A stretch of DNA of 64,000 nucleotides from Paratinospora sagittata (Eukaryota; Streptophyta; Magnoliopsida; Ranunculales; Menispermaceae): the NCBI GenBank assembly GCA_035771175.1, contig CM069593.1, positions 42,841,741 through 42,905,740 of the forward strand, given 5' to 3'. How positions within the stretch are numbered: the first letter of the stretch is position 1; each line of letters begins with the position of its first letter. Of the stretch, positions 44,780-55,284 are shown one piece after another. The notes beneath the pieces were generated by a model that was given only the letters and a program-made list of their open reading frames with translations, was not told the DNA's origin and made no database searches. Made by a program: the position numbers and the translations under genes.

Positions 44780-45680
44780 CAGGAAAATGTTGTTTCTTTG
44801 CCTAAAAAATCTTTGAGCTTGTCACATCTCAATATTGGATATAATCTTCGATGAGATTGACAAAGCTTTGATAAATAAGTTGCTCGATCATATTTGTTTA
44901 AACTTTAATTTCATCATTATTCTGTAGCTCATGTGTGAAGAAAACCTTTTGTAAAATATATTTGGCTCTGTTGGCTTCAATATGAACTTCTCATAACTGT
45001 GCAATACATGCTGCATTGTCTTCTTATAATATTGAAAGTGAGCCTATGATTGAAGATAATCCACATAATTCTCGAAGTATTATAACTCTCATATACATTT
45101 TCGAATTGCTTAATGAATTGCAATATTTTTCTAGATGATTTGAAGATGTAACAACTATTGTCTGTTTCATAGATCTTTATGATATATCAATATCACCATA
45201 AGTGAAATTGTGCTTGGATCGAGCATAGTGGGGGTCTGACAAATATTTAATATTTACATATTCAACCAGTTTTGACTTTCTCTTTCTTGAATAAAATAGA
45301 CTTTTGTCGCTTGCTTTCTTGAAGATAATATAATACATGTTTAGCACCATTTTAATTTGGTGTAGTATATCCTGCAAGCATGTTAACAGAGAAAAAAATA
45401 TTTGGTTTTGTATATAAGTGCATCTATTGCATCAAGGCATGATCTTCAGGACCAGCTAGCTATTCATTGTTTTAATGAAGGCGAAAATCATTTTTATTTA
45501 CTTTCAGTGATTTTACGTTATTGGGAAATCTAACGGATATGTCTTGTCCAAATGAAATTTCTTCAATAAATTTCTTAATACATTTGATAAATGGACAAAA
45601 ATCCCACTTGAAAATTTTAGGTCTACAGGCCGAGACAAAAATTTATTTTTCCAAGATCTTTCATTTCAAATTCTCCCTTT
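44780..45680 (-). pseudogene. Copia-3 RNase H remnant
   Basis: The minus strand reads YVNIKYLSDPHYARSKHNFT (45190-45260), matching the copia RNase H signature 'YADAGYLSDPHKARSQTGY'. Further along, across stops, come SMKQTIV, SSNHLEKYCN and EDNAACIAQL at about 44985-45025, then FFTHELQNNDEIKV. The order and direction fit a Ty1/copia element (a lineage with SDPHKARSQ), heavily decayed and followed by its 3' LTR at 44434. The catalytic region is not intact. Confidence 0.75.
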
Positions 45681-48407
45681 AAAATATATTTTGATAAACT
45701 CTTCAGGAGTCTTAACATATGCAATAATAAGTAGATAATAAATGAATAAAGTGCATATGCAAATATGATTGTTAGAATACTTACCCATAACAATTATGAA
45801 AATGTATATGCACATTGATCAATATGAATATTAATGCAGTACATACTTCAGGCCTTTTAGATCCTTTAGGGACTATCATGTTGAAGTTTCAAATGTACCT
45901 CATAAATCCTTCAGGGATTTTCACATATATTATCCATGGATTAGTATATTTCCTCATGCATGTCCAACATGATTTATCTCTTTAGGTGTTTGGACTTCTG
46001 GTCCAAATAGCTCTCGATTTTTCAATGAGTTTAACTATATTTGAACTTGCTCCTTTCCACCTTTTCAATGTTGACATTCTTTCATATTTTATGGTTTGGG
46101 ATCCCCATAATATCAAAGGATACTTTAAAATATTGCCAGGAGCAACATTAATATTTTCATTCCATAGCTTCAAATGTGAATAGATTCAAATATAAACGAA
46201 TTGAAAATTCTCTACTATTTATTTCTCTTCAAGAGTATAAATTCTTCAATCCATATCTCTTTATGGGATACGCATACCAATTCAATGTATATTTATTTCT
46301 CAATTTATATCGCATACCACTTCAGGGTATATTTTATTTTTCAATTTATATATCTTCAGGAGATACACATACCACTTCAGGGTATATTTTTCATGCAATA
46401 TTTGTTTGTCAATCCGTTCCTTATTTCAGAATGCTTATACATTTATCAATTATTTGTATGTACCTTCTTCTTTAGGAAGTCGTGTCCTTTGAGTTGACCG
46501 GTCAACCACACTTCAGGTGTGTTATTTGCAAATTGTCCTTGAGGGACTAAATATAAATATATCAGATAATTGATTAGCAAATGATTGATTATGTGAACTT
46601 ATCATTCACTTTTCTTTATCATTTGAACTTTTGGTTCACATTAACTTATAGCTTATATTGCATTTCAATCAATTTTTTCATGTCATTTTTTTGACACTTT
46701 TATTTTCTCTGCCTAATGGTGGGAAGATTGCCTTGCAATGACTTATATTGCATTCTAACAATTTTACATGTCATTCTTTTGAAATTGGCTACTCTCCCTC
46801 TAATGGCGGAAAAATTGTCTCGTAAAAATGTTATTAATGGTCTTCAATCTTGGCCAATATATATTTATGTCAAAGAATTTCTCATTCCTAATCATAAATC
46901 GTGTAATTGACCTCAGAAGCCAAAAATTAAAATGAGAAACATTTTCAAAAATTTGCTTTTACCCAAAATGAAGCAATGTGATATCAATTTTCTATATATC
47001 TTAAAAATTGACCAAGATCTTCTAGATCTACATGTATGCTATAAAATATCACTATTGTGAAATTTTGCTTCATTTGGACAACATAATATTCGCTCTTCTG
47101 GAGCCATGAATATATTTTTAATTTAATATCTTTTCTTTATTGAGGCTTGATAGATCAATCAAATATTTGGTTTATAACAAGTACACGACCAATTCTTTTC
47201 ATTCCACACCTAAAGCAAACACATAGTTATGTTAATATTTGGTTTATTCTGTAAACCTTTATCTTGTGCTACGATAGGATTATTCCATTTCTGGTAGAAT
47301 GGAATTGATCTATTTCAAATATATGGTTGTAATCATATATCAAATTGTCACACCCTGGGTTGCACAGCGTGCCCCCTACCCAGGTGTGGGCGCACCACCG
47401 CAGTGGAGAACGCCTAGCCATAGTACCACATAATATTGTCATATCGTCATGTAGCAACCCAACCGCAGCTGGTCTACATCGAAGCGATTATTTGTCCCTA
47501 CTATTCACTCATGAATAGTAAAGGGTCTCCCCCAGAATCGAACTCGAGACCTCCCTTAAGGAGTCTAATTTCTCAAAATATGTCTTCTTTTTTATATAGT
47601 ACTATCGTGTAACTTTAATATTTTAACATCACATGCAATTCATTATTTGATCATAATAAATTTTGAGTTCATATGATTGTAATATTGCAACTTTAGGTAC
47701 AATTAATTACGATAAACCTTTAAATAAAAGGTTATAAATCTTTCTCATGAGATAAAATAAATAAATTCAAAATGTTAATTCAATTACATCAAATAATTGA
47801 AATTATTAGTTAATCATAAATAATTATTCAATAAAATAAAATGTAATAATGCATTATATTAGCTTCAAGCTAATTTACAAATCCACAAATATGTGGGTTC
47901 CATTAACAAAATCCATGTGATCTTACATGGAATACTATCAAAATAATTATCAATCCAATATAGCTTCTGGATATTGAAATAATATGTTTAACATAACTTC
48001 TAATTATGAGAATATTAAATTCAATATAACTTTTAGCTATGAAAATATTAAATTTTAATATAGCTTCCAGCTATAAAAATAATGAATTTGGATATATATT
48101 GCTACTAACTAGAAAATTATTGTTTTTAATAACTTCAGGTTATAAATTCTTTTCTTCTTCTTTATAACAAAACATCTATATAGTTTCATGCAATACAAAT
48201 TTTTTTACATAGCTTCAGGCTATAAATTCTTGTTCACATGACTTCTGGCCATAACAGACAAAATTCTTTCTCAATAGCTTCAAGCTATAAATACCCTTTT
48301 TCACGTAGATTTGATCTTGCAACTTCGTTGTATTTCATAAAAAAAAAAAATTGGATTAAAAATCACAATATTGACATTTTTTTGATATTGAAATTTCAGG
48401 TACAATC
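45430..48407. repeat. Hairpin array, left part (variable stems, TTCAG-like loops)
   Basis: Many short inverted repeats of 4-7 base pairs share a 5-base TTCAG-like centre but differ in stem sequence. Examples: AAATCC-TTCAG-GGATTT (45904-45920), TTTGGAC-TTCTG-GTCCAAA (45989-46007), ACTC-TTCAG-GAGT (45698-45710), CACAC-TTCAG-GTGTG (46507-46521), TGAAC-TTTTG-GTTCA (46624-46638), GCTC-TTCTG-GAGC (47092-47104), TATAGC-TTCCA-GCTATA (48059-48075), ATAAC-TTCAG-GTTAT (48129-48143), ATAGC-TTCAG-GCTAT (48209-48223), ATAGC-TTCAA-GCTAT (48274-48288). Two copies of ATACC-ACTTCAG-GGTAT lie at 46314 and 46369. No coding function is seen. Confidence 0.7.
47345..47573 (-). repeat. SINE-like element, single-armed copy
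   Basis: On the minus strand GAAATTAGACTCCTTAAGGG leads to a B-box-like GAGTTCGATTC, then ACTATTCATGAGTGAATAG, and the element ends in GGGTTGCA...CACAACCCAGGGTGTGACAA-like sequence, the same as 1336-1401. It lacks the inverted front arm of the copy at 1111. It interrupts the hairpin array. Confidence 0.75.
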
Positions 48408-48630
48408 TAACAATGTTTGTAAAACCACCACACTTCTGTGGGGTTGAGTTTTTCATTTATATAGACGTATACAAAACAGAGTAGAGTTTGAATACAGAGA
48501 TAAAATAGGAAAGATAACTGCAAATGGAAACCGTATAACAAATAAAAGGAAACCGCATAAACTAAACTATATCTCCTATACTCAAGGAGGATTCCGTAAA
48601 TCAAGAACTGATTTACTGGAATTCTCTACA
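48408..48630 (-). repeat. Copia-4 3' LTR
   Basis: On the minus strand it starts TGTAGAGAATTCCAGTAAAT and ends in ACAAACATTGTTA. The termini are TG...TA rather than TG...CA. The polypurine tract GCTTGCGGGGGGC lies just before it (48631-48643). Confidence 0.88.
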
Positions 48631-48677
48631 GCCCCCCGCAAGCTAAGAATGGGATTAACACAAACTCGTAACTTGGA

Positions 48678-49298
48678 TCAAAAGAAGACATAGAAATCCC
48701 GTGAGACATTCTTGGTGAAAACGTCAGCCAGTTGTAAGTGAGACGTAACATGCTGAAAATGAAGAGTGCCAGCAACAACAAGCTCACGGAGAAAATGGTA
48801 ATCAAGGTCGATGTGCTTGGCGCGCTTGTGGGACACGGGATTGGAACTCAAAAAAATTGCACTCTTATTGTCACAAAGAAGGAGAGGCCAGTGAGTTAAA
48901 GTAACTCGAAGATCTTGTAGGAGATGAGTGAGCCATAAGACTTCAGCAGCAGCAAGGGTGAGAGTTCGGTACTCGGATTCGCAGCTGGAACGAGAAACTG
49001 TCGGTCGTTTCTTGGCACTCCAAGAGACAAGATTATTGCCAAGAAAAATTGAGTATCCAGAGGTGGAGCGTCTAGTGTCCAGGCAGCCAGCCCAATCATC
49101 GTCCGAGAATGCAACTAAGCCCAGTGAAGATAAAAAAGTGAAATGGAGACCAAAATTAAGTGTTCCTTTAACATAGCGAATGATTCGCTTGACTGCCTGA
49201 AAGTGAACATCAGTAGGCGCATGAAGAAACTGACTTACAGAGTTGACTGAATGGGCAAGATCAGGACGCGTGATCGTTAAATACTGCAAGGCTCCCAC
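48678..49298 (-). pseudogene. Copia-4 RNase H
   Basis: This encodes the RNase H that removes RNA during reverse transcription. The frame of 206 residues reads MGALQYLTITRPDLAHSVN, VKRIIRYVKGTLNFGLHF, VAFSDDDWAGCLDTRRSTSG (catalytic Asp in SDDDWAG), SRSSCESEYRTLTLAAAEV (catalytic Glu), LLCDNKSAIFLSSNPVSHKR and KHIDLDYHFLRELV. All catalytic acids are kept and the domain is open to its stop. It is joined to the reverse transcriptase through a frame change at about 49298, so it is intact as a domain but not as part of one polyprotein. Confidence 0.9.
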
Positions 49299-50188
49299 TA
49301 AGGAGTACCGTCAGAGAAGAGTCGTTGAGAGACAATCGTGGGAGTTTTAACCGGTTTGCTATCCAACAATTGAGCACGGGCCAAAACATCAGTAGCATAT
49401 TTAACTTTGCTGAGGAAAAGACCGTCTGGTGTGGAAGTTGCCTCTAGTCCAAGAAAATAATTTAGCGGACCTAAGTCCTTGACAACAAATTTAGAGTGCA
49501 GCTGGAAAATAAATCGGTTAATGAGAGCAGGGTTATTTCCAGTGAGTATGATGTCATCAACGTAAAGGAGGAGATAAATAAGATCATCCTGCCTATTAAA
49601 GACAAATAAAGAAGTGTCCCCGCGGTTGCAAAAAAAACTAAGTTTTAGAAGGAATGAACTAAACTGTCGAAACCAAGCACAGGGTGCTTGTTTCAAGCCG
49701 TAGAGGGCCTTCTTTAATTTGCAAACATGAAGGGGATGGCGAGGATCAACATAGCCCGGGGGCTGCTCCATATAGACAGTTTCATGAAGAATGCCATTGA
49801 GGAAAACATTTTTTACGTCAAGTTGACGTATGGACCACTTGTGAGACACAGCGCCAGAGAGGACAACACGAACTGTGGAGGCTTTGACCACGGGACTGAA
49901 GGTATCCGTGTAATAAATACCGGAAAGTTGAGTGTAGCCCTATGCAACGAGGCGAGCTTTGAAGCGCTCAATGGATCCATCGAAAAGAAATTTAGTCCGA
50001 AAAACCCATTTGGAACCGACAATATTGGTGTTGAAGGGCCGGGGAACAAGATCCCAAGTATCATTGGTTTGAAGCGCCTTCATCTCTTCATCCATAGCAG
50101 CAAGCCAAGCTGGGTTTTTGGCAGCTGATTTAAATCCCTTAGGCTTAGAGGTGGCAAGCAGTGCATGGATCAATGGAAAAGACTGCAC
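49298..50188 (-). pseudogene. Copia-4 reverse transcriptase
   Basis: This encodes Ty1/copia reverse transcriptase. The first frame (49940-50188) reads NPAWLAAMDEEMKALQTNDT and VGSKWVFRTKFLFDGSIERF to KARLVA, followed by a TAG stop where the family has Lys. It resumes GYTQLSG...YTDTFSPVVKAST and 197 residues with IRQLDVKNVFLNGILHETVY, KKALYGLKQAPCAWFRQF, and the catalytic LLLYVDDIILTGNN at about 49540-49581. A frame change near 49298 separates RNase H. One nonsense change and one frameshift are the visible lesions. Confidence 0.9.
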
Positions 50189-50189
50189 A

Positions 50190-51155
50190 AGGCTGAGATG
50201 CGCAGGATGCCGTGGCTTGAAAATTCATGATTTTGAGCGTGTAGTCATGGGATGAGAGTCAGAAGGAGCTGATGAAGTAGTGGCTTGTATCGGGTCCATG
50301 GGAGCTGCATGAGGAACCAAGTCCGTAGAAGTTGCAGGTGTAGGCGAGATTGCAGCAGATGCGGATGTTGTCTCCGTAGCAGAAGAAGTAACCTGCAAGG
50401 GCTCAACAGCAGAGTCATCTGCACAAAAATGACAAGGAGAAGAAGGGACCTGCGTAGTAGTAGGAGAAGATGTGCTAGGAGATGGTTCAAGGACGCAGGG
50501 TTCAAAAAAATGTGAAAAATCAATATCAGCAAGAGTAGCGGCACTGGAAGTATTTGAAAAAGGAAAAAAATTCTCATCAAAGCGAGCATGTCGTGTAATA
50601 TATGTGTGAGAAGTTATAGGATCAAAACAACAGAAGCCTTTATGTGAGGAACTATAACCAAGAAAAATACACGGTAAGCTACGGGGAGAAAATTTGTGAG
50701 GTGCATAATCACGTAGGCGTGGGTAAACTCGACAACCAAAGGGATGGAAATTCTAATAATTAGGAGACTTACCAAATAAAACTTCAAAAGGTGAAAGACC
50801 ACCAAGAACAGGCATAGGCAGCCGGTTGATAATGTAGGTTGCTGTGCTGAAAGCGTCAACCCAATGCCGAGGAGGAACGTGGGAGTGAAAGAGGAAAGCA
50901 AGGCCAGTTTCTGTCACATGACGATGTTTGCGCTCAGCTCTACCATTTTGGGAAGGAGTATATGGGGAAAGACATTTGGTGATGGATGCCAAATTGTTGA
51001 AGATACGATTGAAAACGATTGCTTATAAATTCGGCGCCACCATTGCTTTGAAAAATTTTGATTTTGGTAGAGTATTGATTTTAAACCAATTTTTGAAATT
51101 GGAGGAAAATATCAAAAAAATTGGATTTTAATTTCATTGGATAGAGCCAAGTAAA
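50190..51155 (-). pseudogene. Copia-4 integrase C-terminal part and linker
   Basis: The core continues from the Gag-Pol frame with frame changes between 50992 and 51155. The second catalytic position, usually QSDGG, reads QSNGG (51040-51054), so Asp is replaced by Asn. The Glu region is kept in YTPSQNGRAERKHRHVTETG, then PPRHWVDAFSTATYIINRLP. After a stop at about 50753 it continues GCRVYPRLRDYAPHKF and GYSSSHKGFCCFDP, then a Ser/Thr/Pro-rich linker ending HPMTTRSKS (about 50230). The Asp loss alone should abolish integration. Confidence 0.85.
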
Positions 51156-52692
51156 TCAAGAGTAATCATCGATAAATAACACATAATAGCTAAATCCCAA
51201 ATTAGATTTGACGGGAGCGGGACCCCAAATATCGCAATGGATGAGACCTAAAATTACATTAGATCGAGTAGTATTCGGGGAATAAGGCAAGCGATGGCTC
51301 TTAGCGAGTTGACAAGTAGAGCAAAGAGATTGATTAGGCAACAAAGAAGTAAGAAATAATTGTCCTTTTTTATTCAAAAGAGATAAAATAGAGTGATTTA
51401 CATGACCAAGGCGAGCATGCCATAATTCAAAGGAAGCATGTAAATTCTTATTTCTAAGGACAGAAACAAATGCAGAGTTGCCACGTTCCAGCACATACAG
51501 CCCACCTTCTCGTTTACCTTTTGCCACTGTCTTTCTTGTTACTCGATTTTGTACAACAAAATGATCATGAGAAAAAGTGACAAAGAGAGGAAAGTCAGAG
51601 GTCAGTTTGCTGATGGACAACAAGTTTTTGGTAAGACGAGGAACAACAAGAACATCTAAAAGCTGAAAATTGGGAGAGGGAGAGAGCGTTCCAGTGTGTG
51701 TAATAGGAAGAGAAGCACCATTGCCTATTATTGCACAGTCCTTACCATGATATGGCTCAACCTTGTCTAACTGAGAAGGGTCAGGGATCATGTGAGCGAA
51801 AACACCTGTATCAGTGAACCAATCAGATTTCAAGCCATTTGAGAGGGAACATGCTGTGGTGAAAGCTTCAGCAAGTTGTGTCGTAGGTTCGGCATGATCA
51901 TAACGGCTCCTGCAACTATTAGCAGTGTGACCTTCAGTCTTGCAGATTTGACACAGAGCGGTATTGGAGCCCCGTTTACCACGTCCATGGCCATGGCCTC
52001 CATTGTGGCCGCCGCGAGAACGACGAGACTTGGAGGAACTACCACCACGAGATGGAGGAAGAAACCCGTTGGTGGCAATAAAAGCAGCAGAGGAAATAGG
52101 AGAGGAGGACCCGAGTGACTTCTGGAAAATCTCAAGGCTTTCAGCTTTGGGAACCAAGTCTTTGAAAGCTGGTAATAGAGTGAGAGACATCTGGGCAGTA
52201 GAAAAATTAGCAAAGTCAGCGCCCAATCCTCTGAGATACCAATGAACTTTGTCTGTATCATCAACCGAGCGGCCCATTGCAGTGAGTTGGTCGCATAAAG
52301 CCTTAAATGAACGAGAATATTCAGTGACACTTCGGGTGCCACGTTTGATGAGTTGCAAATCATCTTTGATGCGAAGCTCACGAGTTTTAGAAATATGGCT
52401 GAAGGAATTTTCCAAAGCAAGCCAAACATCACGAGCGGTAGTGAGACCAAGGACTTCAGTCATGGCTTCTTCAGTCAACGAGGAGAAGAGAAGACTGAGA
52501 AGACGTTGATCTTGAAGTTGCCATTCCACATATTTGGAATTCGATTGAGATGAGGAAGAATGAGAGGCGATGGTGGTTGGAGGTGCTACAACTGAACCAT
52601 CGACATGGCTAAGGAGGTTCTGTTATTGAAGAAAGGGGAGAAGTTGATTTCGCAAGAGAAGATAATTTGTGGAGGAGAGTTTAATAGTAACC
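51156..52692 (-). pseudogene. Copia-4 Gag, protease and integrase N-terminal part
   Basis: Gag begins near MVTIKLSSTNYLLLRNQLLP at about 52691 and meets a stop after FLQ (about 52623); the long frame of 457 residues starts at 52529. It contains the UBN2 Gag core (TARDVWLALENSFSHISKTR, VTEYSRSFKALCDQLTAMGR), an Arg/Gly/His-rich basic stretch, an intact zinc knuckle CQICKTEGHTANSC, protease WFTDTGVFAHM with DTG kept, the pre-integrase LWHARLGHVNHSI, the zinc pair C-x2-C in SLCSTCQLAKSHRLP, and the first catalytic Asp in IHCDIWGPAPV. It stops at FIDDYS. Apart from the early stop it is well kept. Confidence 0.9.
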
Positions 52693-52765
52693 ATGTGGAT
52701 CATGGTGTTAAAGGAGAAAAAAGAATAGGGGATCGAGGAGGTTAATCCAAAGAAGTCAGATACTA

Positions 52766-52988
52766 TAACAATGTTTGTAAAACCACCACACTTCTGTGGG
52801 GTTGAGTTTTCCATTTATATAGACGTATACAAAACAAAGTAGAGTTTGAATACAGAGATAAAATAGGAAAGATAACTGCAAGTGGAAACCGTATAACAAA
52901 TAAATGGAAACCGTATGAACTAAACTATATCTCCTATAATCAAGGAGGATTTCGTAAGTCAAGAACTGATTTACTAGAATTCTCTACA
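52766..52988 (-). repeat. Copia-4 5' LTR and primer site
   Basis: Same length (223 bp) as the left LTR. On the minus strand the internal region starts TAGTATCTGACTTC directly after the LTR end; this is an imperfect iMet-like primer site (TGGTATCAGAGC). Confidence 0.85.
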
Positions 52989-52993
52989 CAATC

Positions 52994-53175
52994 AACCATA
53001 ATAAATCTTTCTATTAAGTTTTAGCTATAAAATATTCTTTTCTCTGAATAGCTTCAAGCTATAAAATATTTTCGTCACCACATTTTTCCATATGAATCAA
53101 TATATAACAACATAGCTTCGAGCTATGAACAAAATATATAAAATAATTCTTACATAGCCTTTAGCTATGTAATTC
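52994..53175. repeat. Hairpin array, right part
   Basis: The pattern of the left part resumes after Copia-4: ATAGC-TTCAA-GCTAT (53048-53062), CATAGC-TTCGA-GCTATG (53111-53127) and CATAGC-CTTTA-GCTATG (53153-53169). The exact CAATC target duplication shows that both parts were once continuous. Confidence 0.75.
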
Positions 53176-53252
53176 CAATAAAATATATCAAATAAAAGAA
53201 CCTACCTCATGCAATAAAAATATGTGATGCTTACTGCAATTTACCTATTACG

Positions 53253-53338
53253 TTCTAGATAGGTAATCTCCTTGATCATAAATGAATATTATCTTTTCTA
53301 GATAGGTAATCTCCTTGATCATAAATGAATATTTTCTG
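53253..53338. repeat. 43-bp tandem duplication
   Basis: TTCTAGATAGGTAATCTCCT... occurs twice in direct succession (53253-53295, 53296-53338), nearly identical. Confidence 0.9.
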
Positions 53339-54399
53339 TGAAAGTGGTACTGCTGCATGTGGTGACATCCGGTAGGTCAACCTTAATTGGTGTCATTTTT
53401 AACACCATTAATACCATTATAATGGGGTTCTCATATTTTAAATATCCCTCCTTTGGGTGGGGAAAAATAAAATATGAATAAAGGTGTCGCGCGCCACGTT
53501 TATTTTAATTGGTCTTTTAAGTCTAGGTGTGTCACAAGTCTAGCTGAGAGTTTTCAAAAATTAAAGGTCACCGATGCATTCATAAATAATTTTCATAATA
53601 AAAGAAATTTTAATATACCTTTTGACGTATCTTTTTGGGTGATGAAGTGACAGTCACCGGTGACGATTCAGCATGCATCCTATAGTTGCTTCAATTTAAG
53701 CATTATAGCCGCAATGCTTTCTTATCCTTTCCCCCAACTCCACCAAGCTGTCAATTACCATCAACCTATTTCAATAATTGTCGTCGTCGTAGTTACACAC
53801 CACACGGTGCCACTTATATCTTTACCCGATCCAATTGTAAAACCACTTTGGTTATAATAATATAATTTTGGGCCATTAACTTTTGTCTCCTCTGCAAAAC
53901 CACCATATGATCTTCAAACGTGGTTTAGAAATTTCCTGAATCACTCCTAAAAACCGCCTTGATTCTCCTTTTTTTTATTCTCATTTTGTTTTATTTTTTT
54001 GTCTTTTTCACCGACCAACAAAAACACCTTTCTTTTTTTCTTTTTTTCTTTTTTTCTTTTTTTCTTTTTTTCGTCTTTTGTGCACCCTATCTCCTTCTTT
54101 TTTCATCCACCAAACAACCCTACTATTAGACCATATACAGAATATAAGACATGTCAGCTACGCCAGATATACCAATTTATTCTGAATAAAGAATATCAAT
54201 CTACTCATTCATGTAAGGCATATTCTCATTTGGGTCCATCTGAAAAATGCAAAAAAAAAAACATATGATTATCCAAATATTTCTATTGCAATAGACATAT
54301 GTACATTTTCACACGTCAAAATGAAACATAATTATAAGCATGATAATTACAGAGTTTCATTTTTAGTATTATTAATAAATAATTCTGGATATCTATGTT
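53339..54399. other. Spacer with TTTTTTTC microsatellite
   Basis: No gene recognised. An 8-base TTTTTTTC repeat lies at about 54030-54073. 53460-53530 holds a GC-richer piece (GTCGCGCGCCACG). This region may include the decayed LTR of Gypsy-3, but I cannot place ends. Confidence 0.4.
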
Positions 54400-55284
54400 T
54401 TATATCATTTTCCAATTATCACGTGGCCTTTTTTATACCATGATGCTTCCACAATACTTTGACAAGCGAAATAGCTTCTTTGTCGAGTCTTTGTATCCAA
54501 AAATTATATTGGTCTTTCTTGGTACTTACTCTCTTCCTTAATCTAGACATATGTCTAGGCGACAACTTAAGAAGGGTCAATATAATAATTTCACAGTATG
54601 GAGACGTGGGAAACATCATGTAGTCTTGCCATTGAAAAATTTAATTGATACGCGACCGCTCCAATCCTTTGTTTAATTTCAAAGGGCCTATAAATCTTGG
54701 AGATAATTTCCTTTTGTTCCAAATTGATGGACTCCTTTGATAGGTTGTACCTTTATGAATACCATATCTCCGACTTGAAACTCCAGAGGGTGTCTGTATC
54801 AGTCCGCATAGCTTTTATGCCAACTTTGAGTTATACATAGTTTTTCCTTGATTAACTGAATCTTTTCACTTGTTTCCTTAATTATCTCAAACCTCGGTCC
54901 TATTCTTATTTATCGGTCATCTCTATTCATAAGATTATATCAAAGTCTTCAATGTTCAGAACTAAAGGGTTTACGAAGAAAGATTCATCACACATTCTAA
55001 GTTCACATTTGAAGCATAACTATGTGATTTCTACCCTTGGTGTGGTTACCATCATTTTAGGATTTAAAGGTTCAATTTCTAACAATTGTACTATGGAACA
55101 AGTAATGAATGAATGGTTGGATCCCTGTGAAACAATACTCAAACTTTGGAGTTAAATAAAGGAAATTTACCTTCAATCACAGTAGTGTCAATTTGCTCAT
55201 GTGTCGTGGCGGCAACTGTTTTGCCTTGATTTTGCTGCCTTAGCACATTATACTGATTTGTTTGAACTGTTGTTCGAGTTTGAC
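54400..55284 (-). pseudogene. Gypsy-3 remnant: protease joined to integrase C-terminus
   Basis: On the minus strand the right side (55000-55200) reads THEQIDTTVIEGKFPLF and, through stops, PLVLNIEDFDIIL, like a gypsy protease. It is followed at about 54900 by KETSEKIQLIKEKLCITQSW and then YRHPLEFQVGDMVFIKVQP and KLSPRFIGPFEIKQRIGAVA, the integrase C-terminal domain. It ends with ISLVKVLWKHHGIKKAT (54419-54475), the chromodomain-proximal tail typical of gypsy. Reverse transcriptase, RNase H and the integrase core are missing between them, so the element carries a large internal deletion. It is cut on its right by the Gypsy-4 LTR. Confidence 0.78.

Larger units (their letters stand above)
48408..52988 (-). 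mobile_element. Copia-4, nearly complete Ty1/copia element, 4581 bp
   Basis: Two 223-bp LTRs (48408-48630 and 52766-52988) bound an internal region with Gag, protease, integrase, reverse transcriptase and RNase H in copia order on the minus strand. The flanks are CAATC on both sides (48403-48407, 52989-52993), an exact 5-bp target duplication. By eye the LTRs differ at about 10 of 223 positions (4.5%). Short LTRs and protein motifs suggest the Ale/Retrofit group (inference). It inserted into the hairpin array. Confidence 0.92.

Noticed and set aside
45430..48407. CRISPR array
   Set aside because: The hairpins have no constant repeat or spacer length and stems vary; the setting is a plant nuclear genome.
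50285..50589. Arg-rich plus-strand ORF and Leu-rich minus-strand ORF
   Set aside because: Both are shadows of the Ser/Thr/Pro-rich linker of Copia-4, read in other frames.
54952..55155. Plus-strand ORF of 67 aa
   Set aside because: It is the shadow of the Gypsy-3 protease remnant, which reads on the minus strand.
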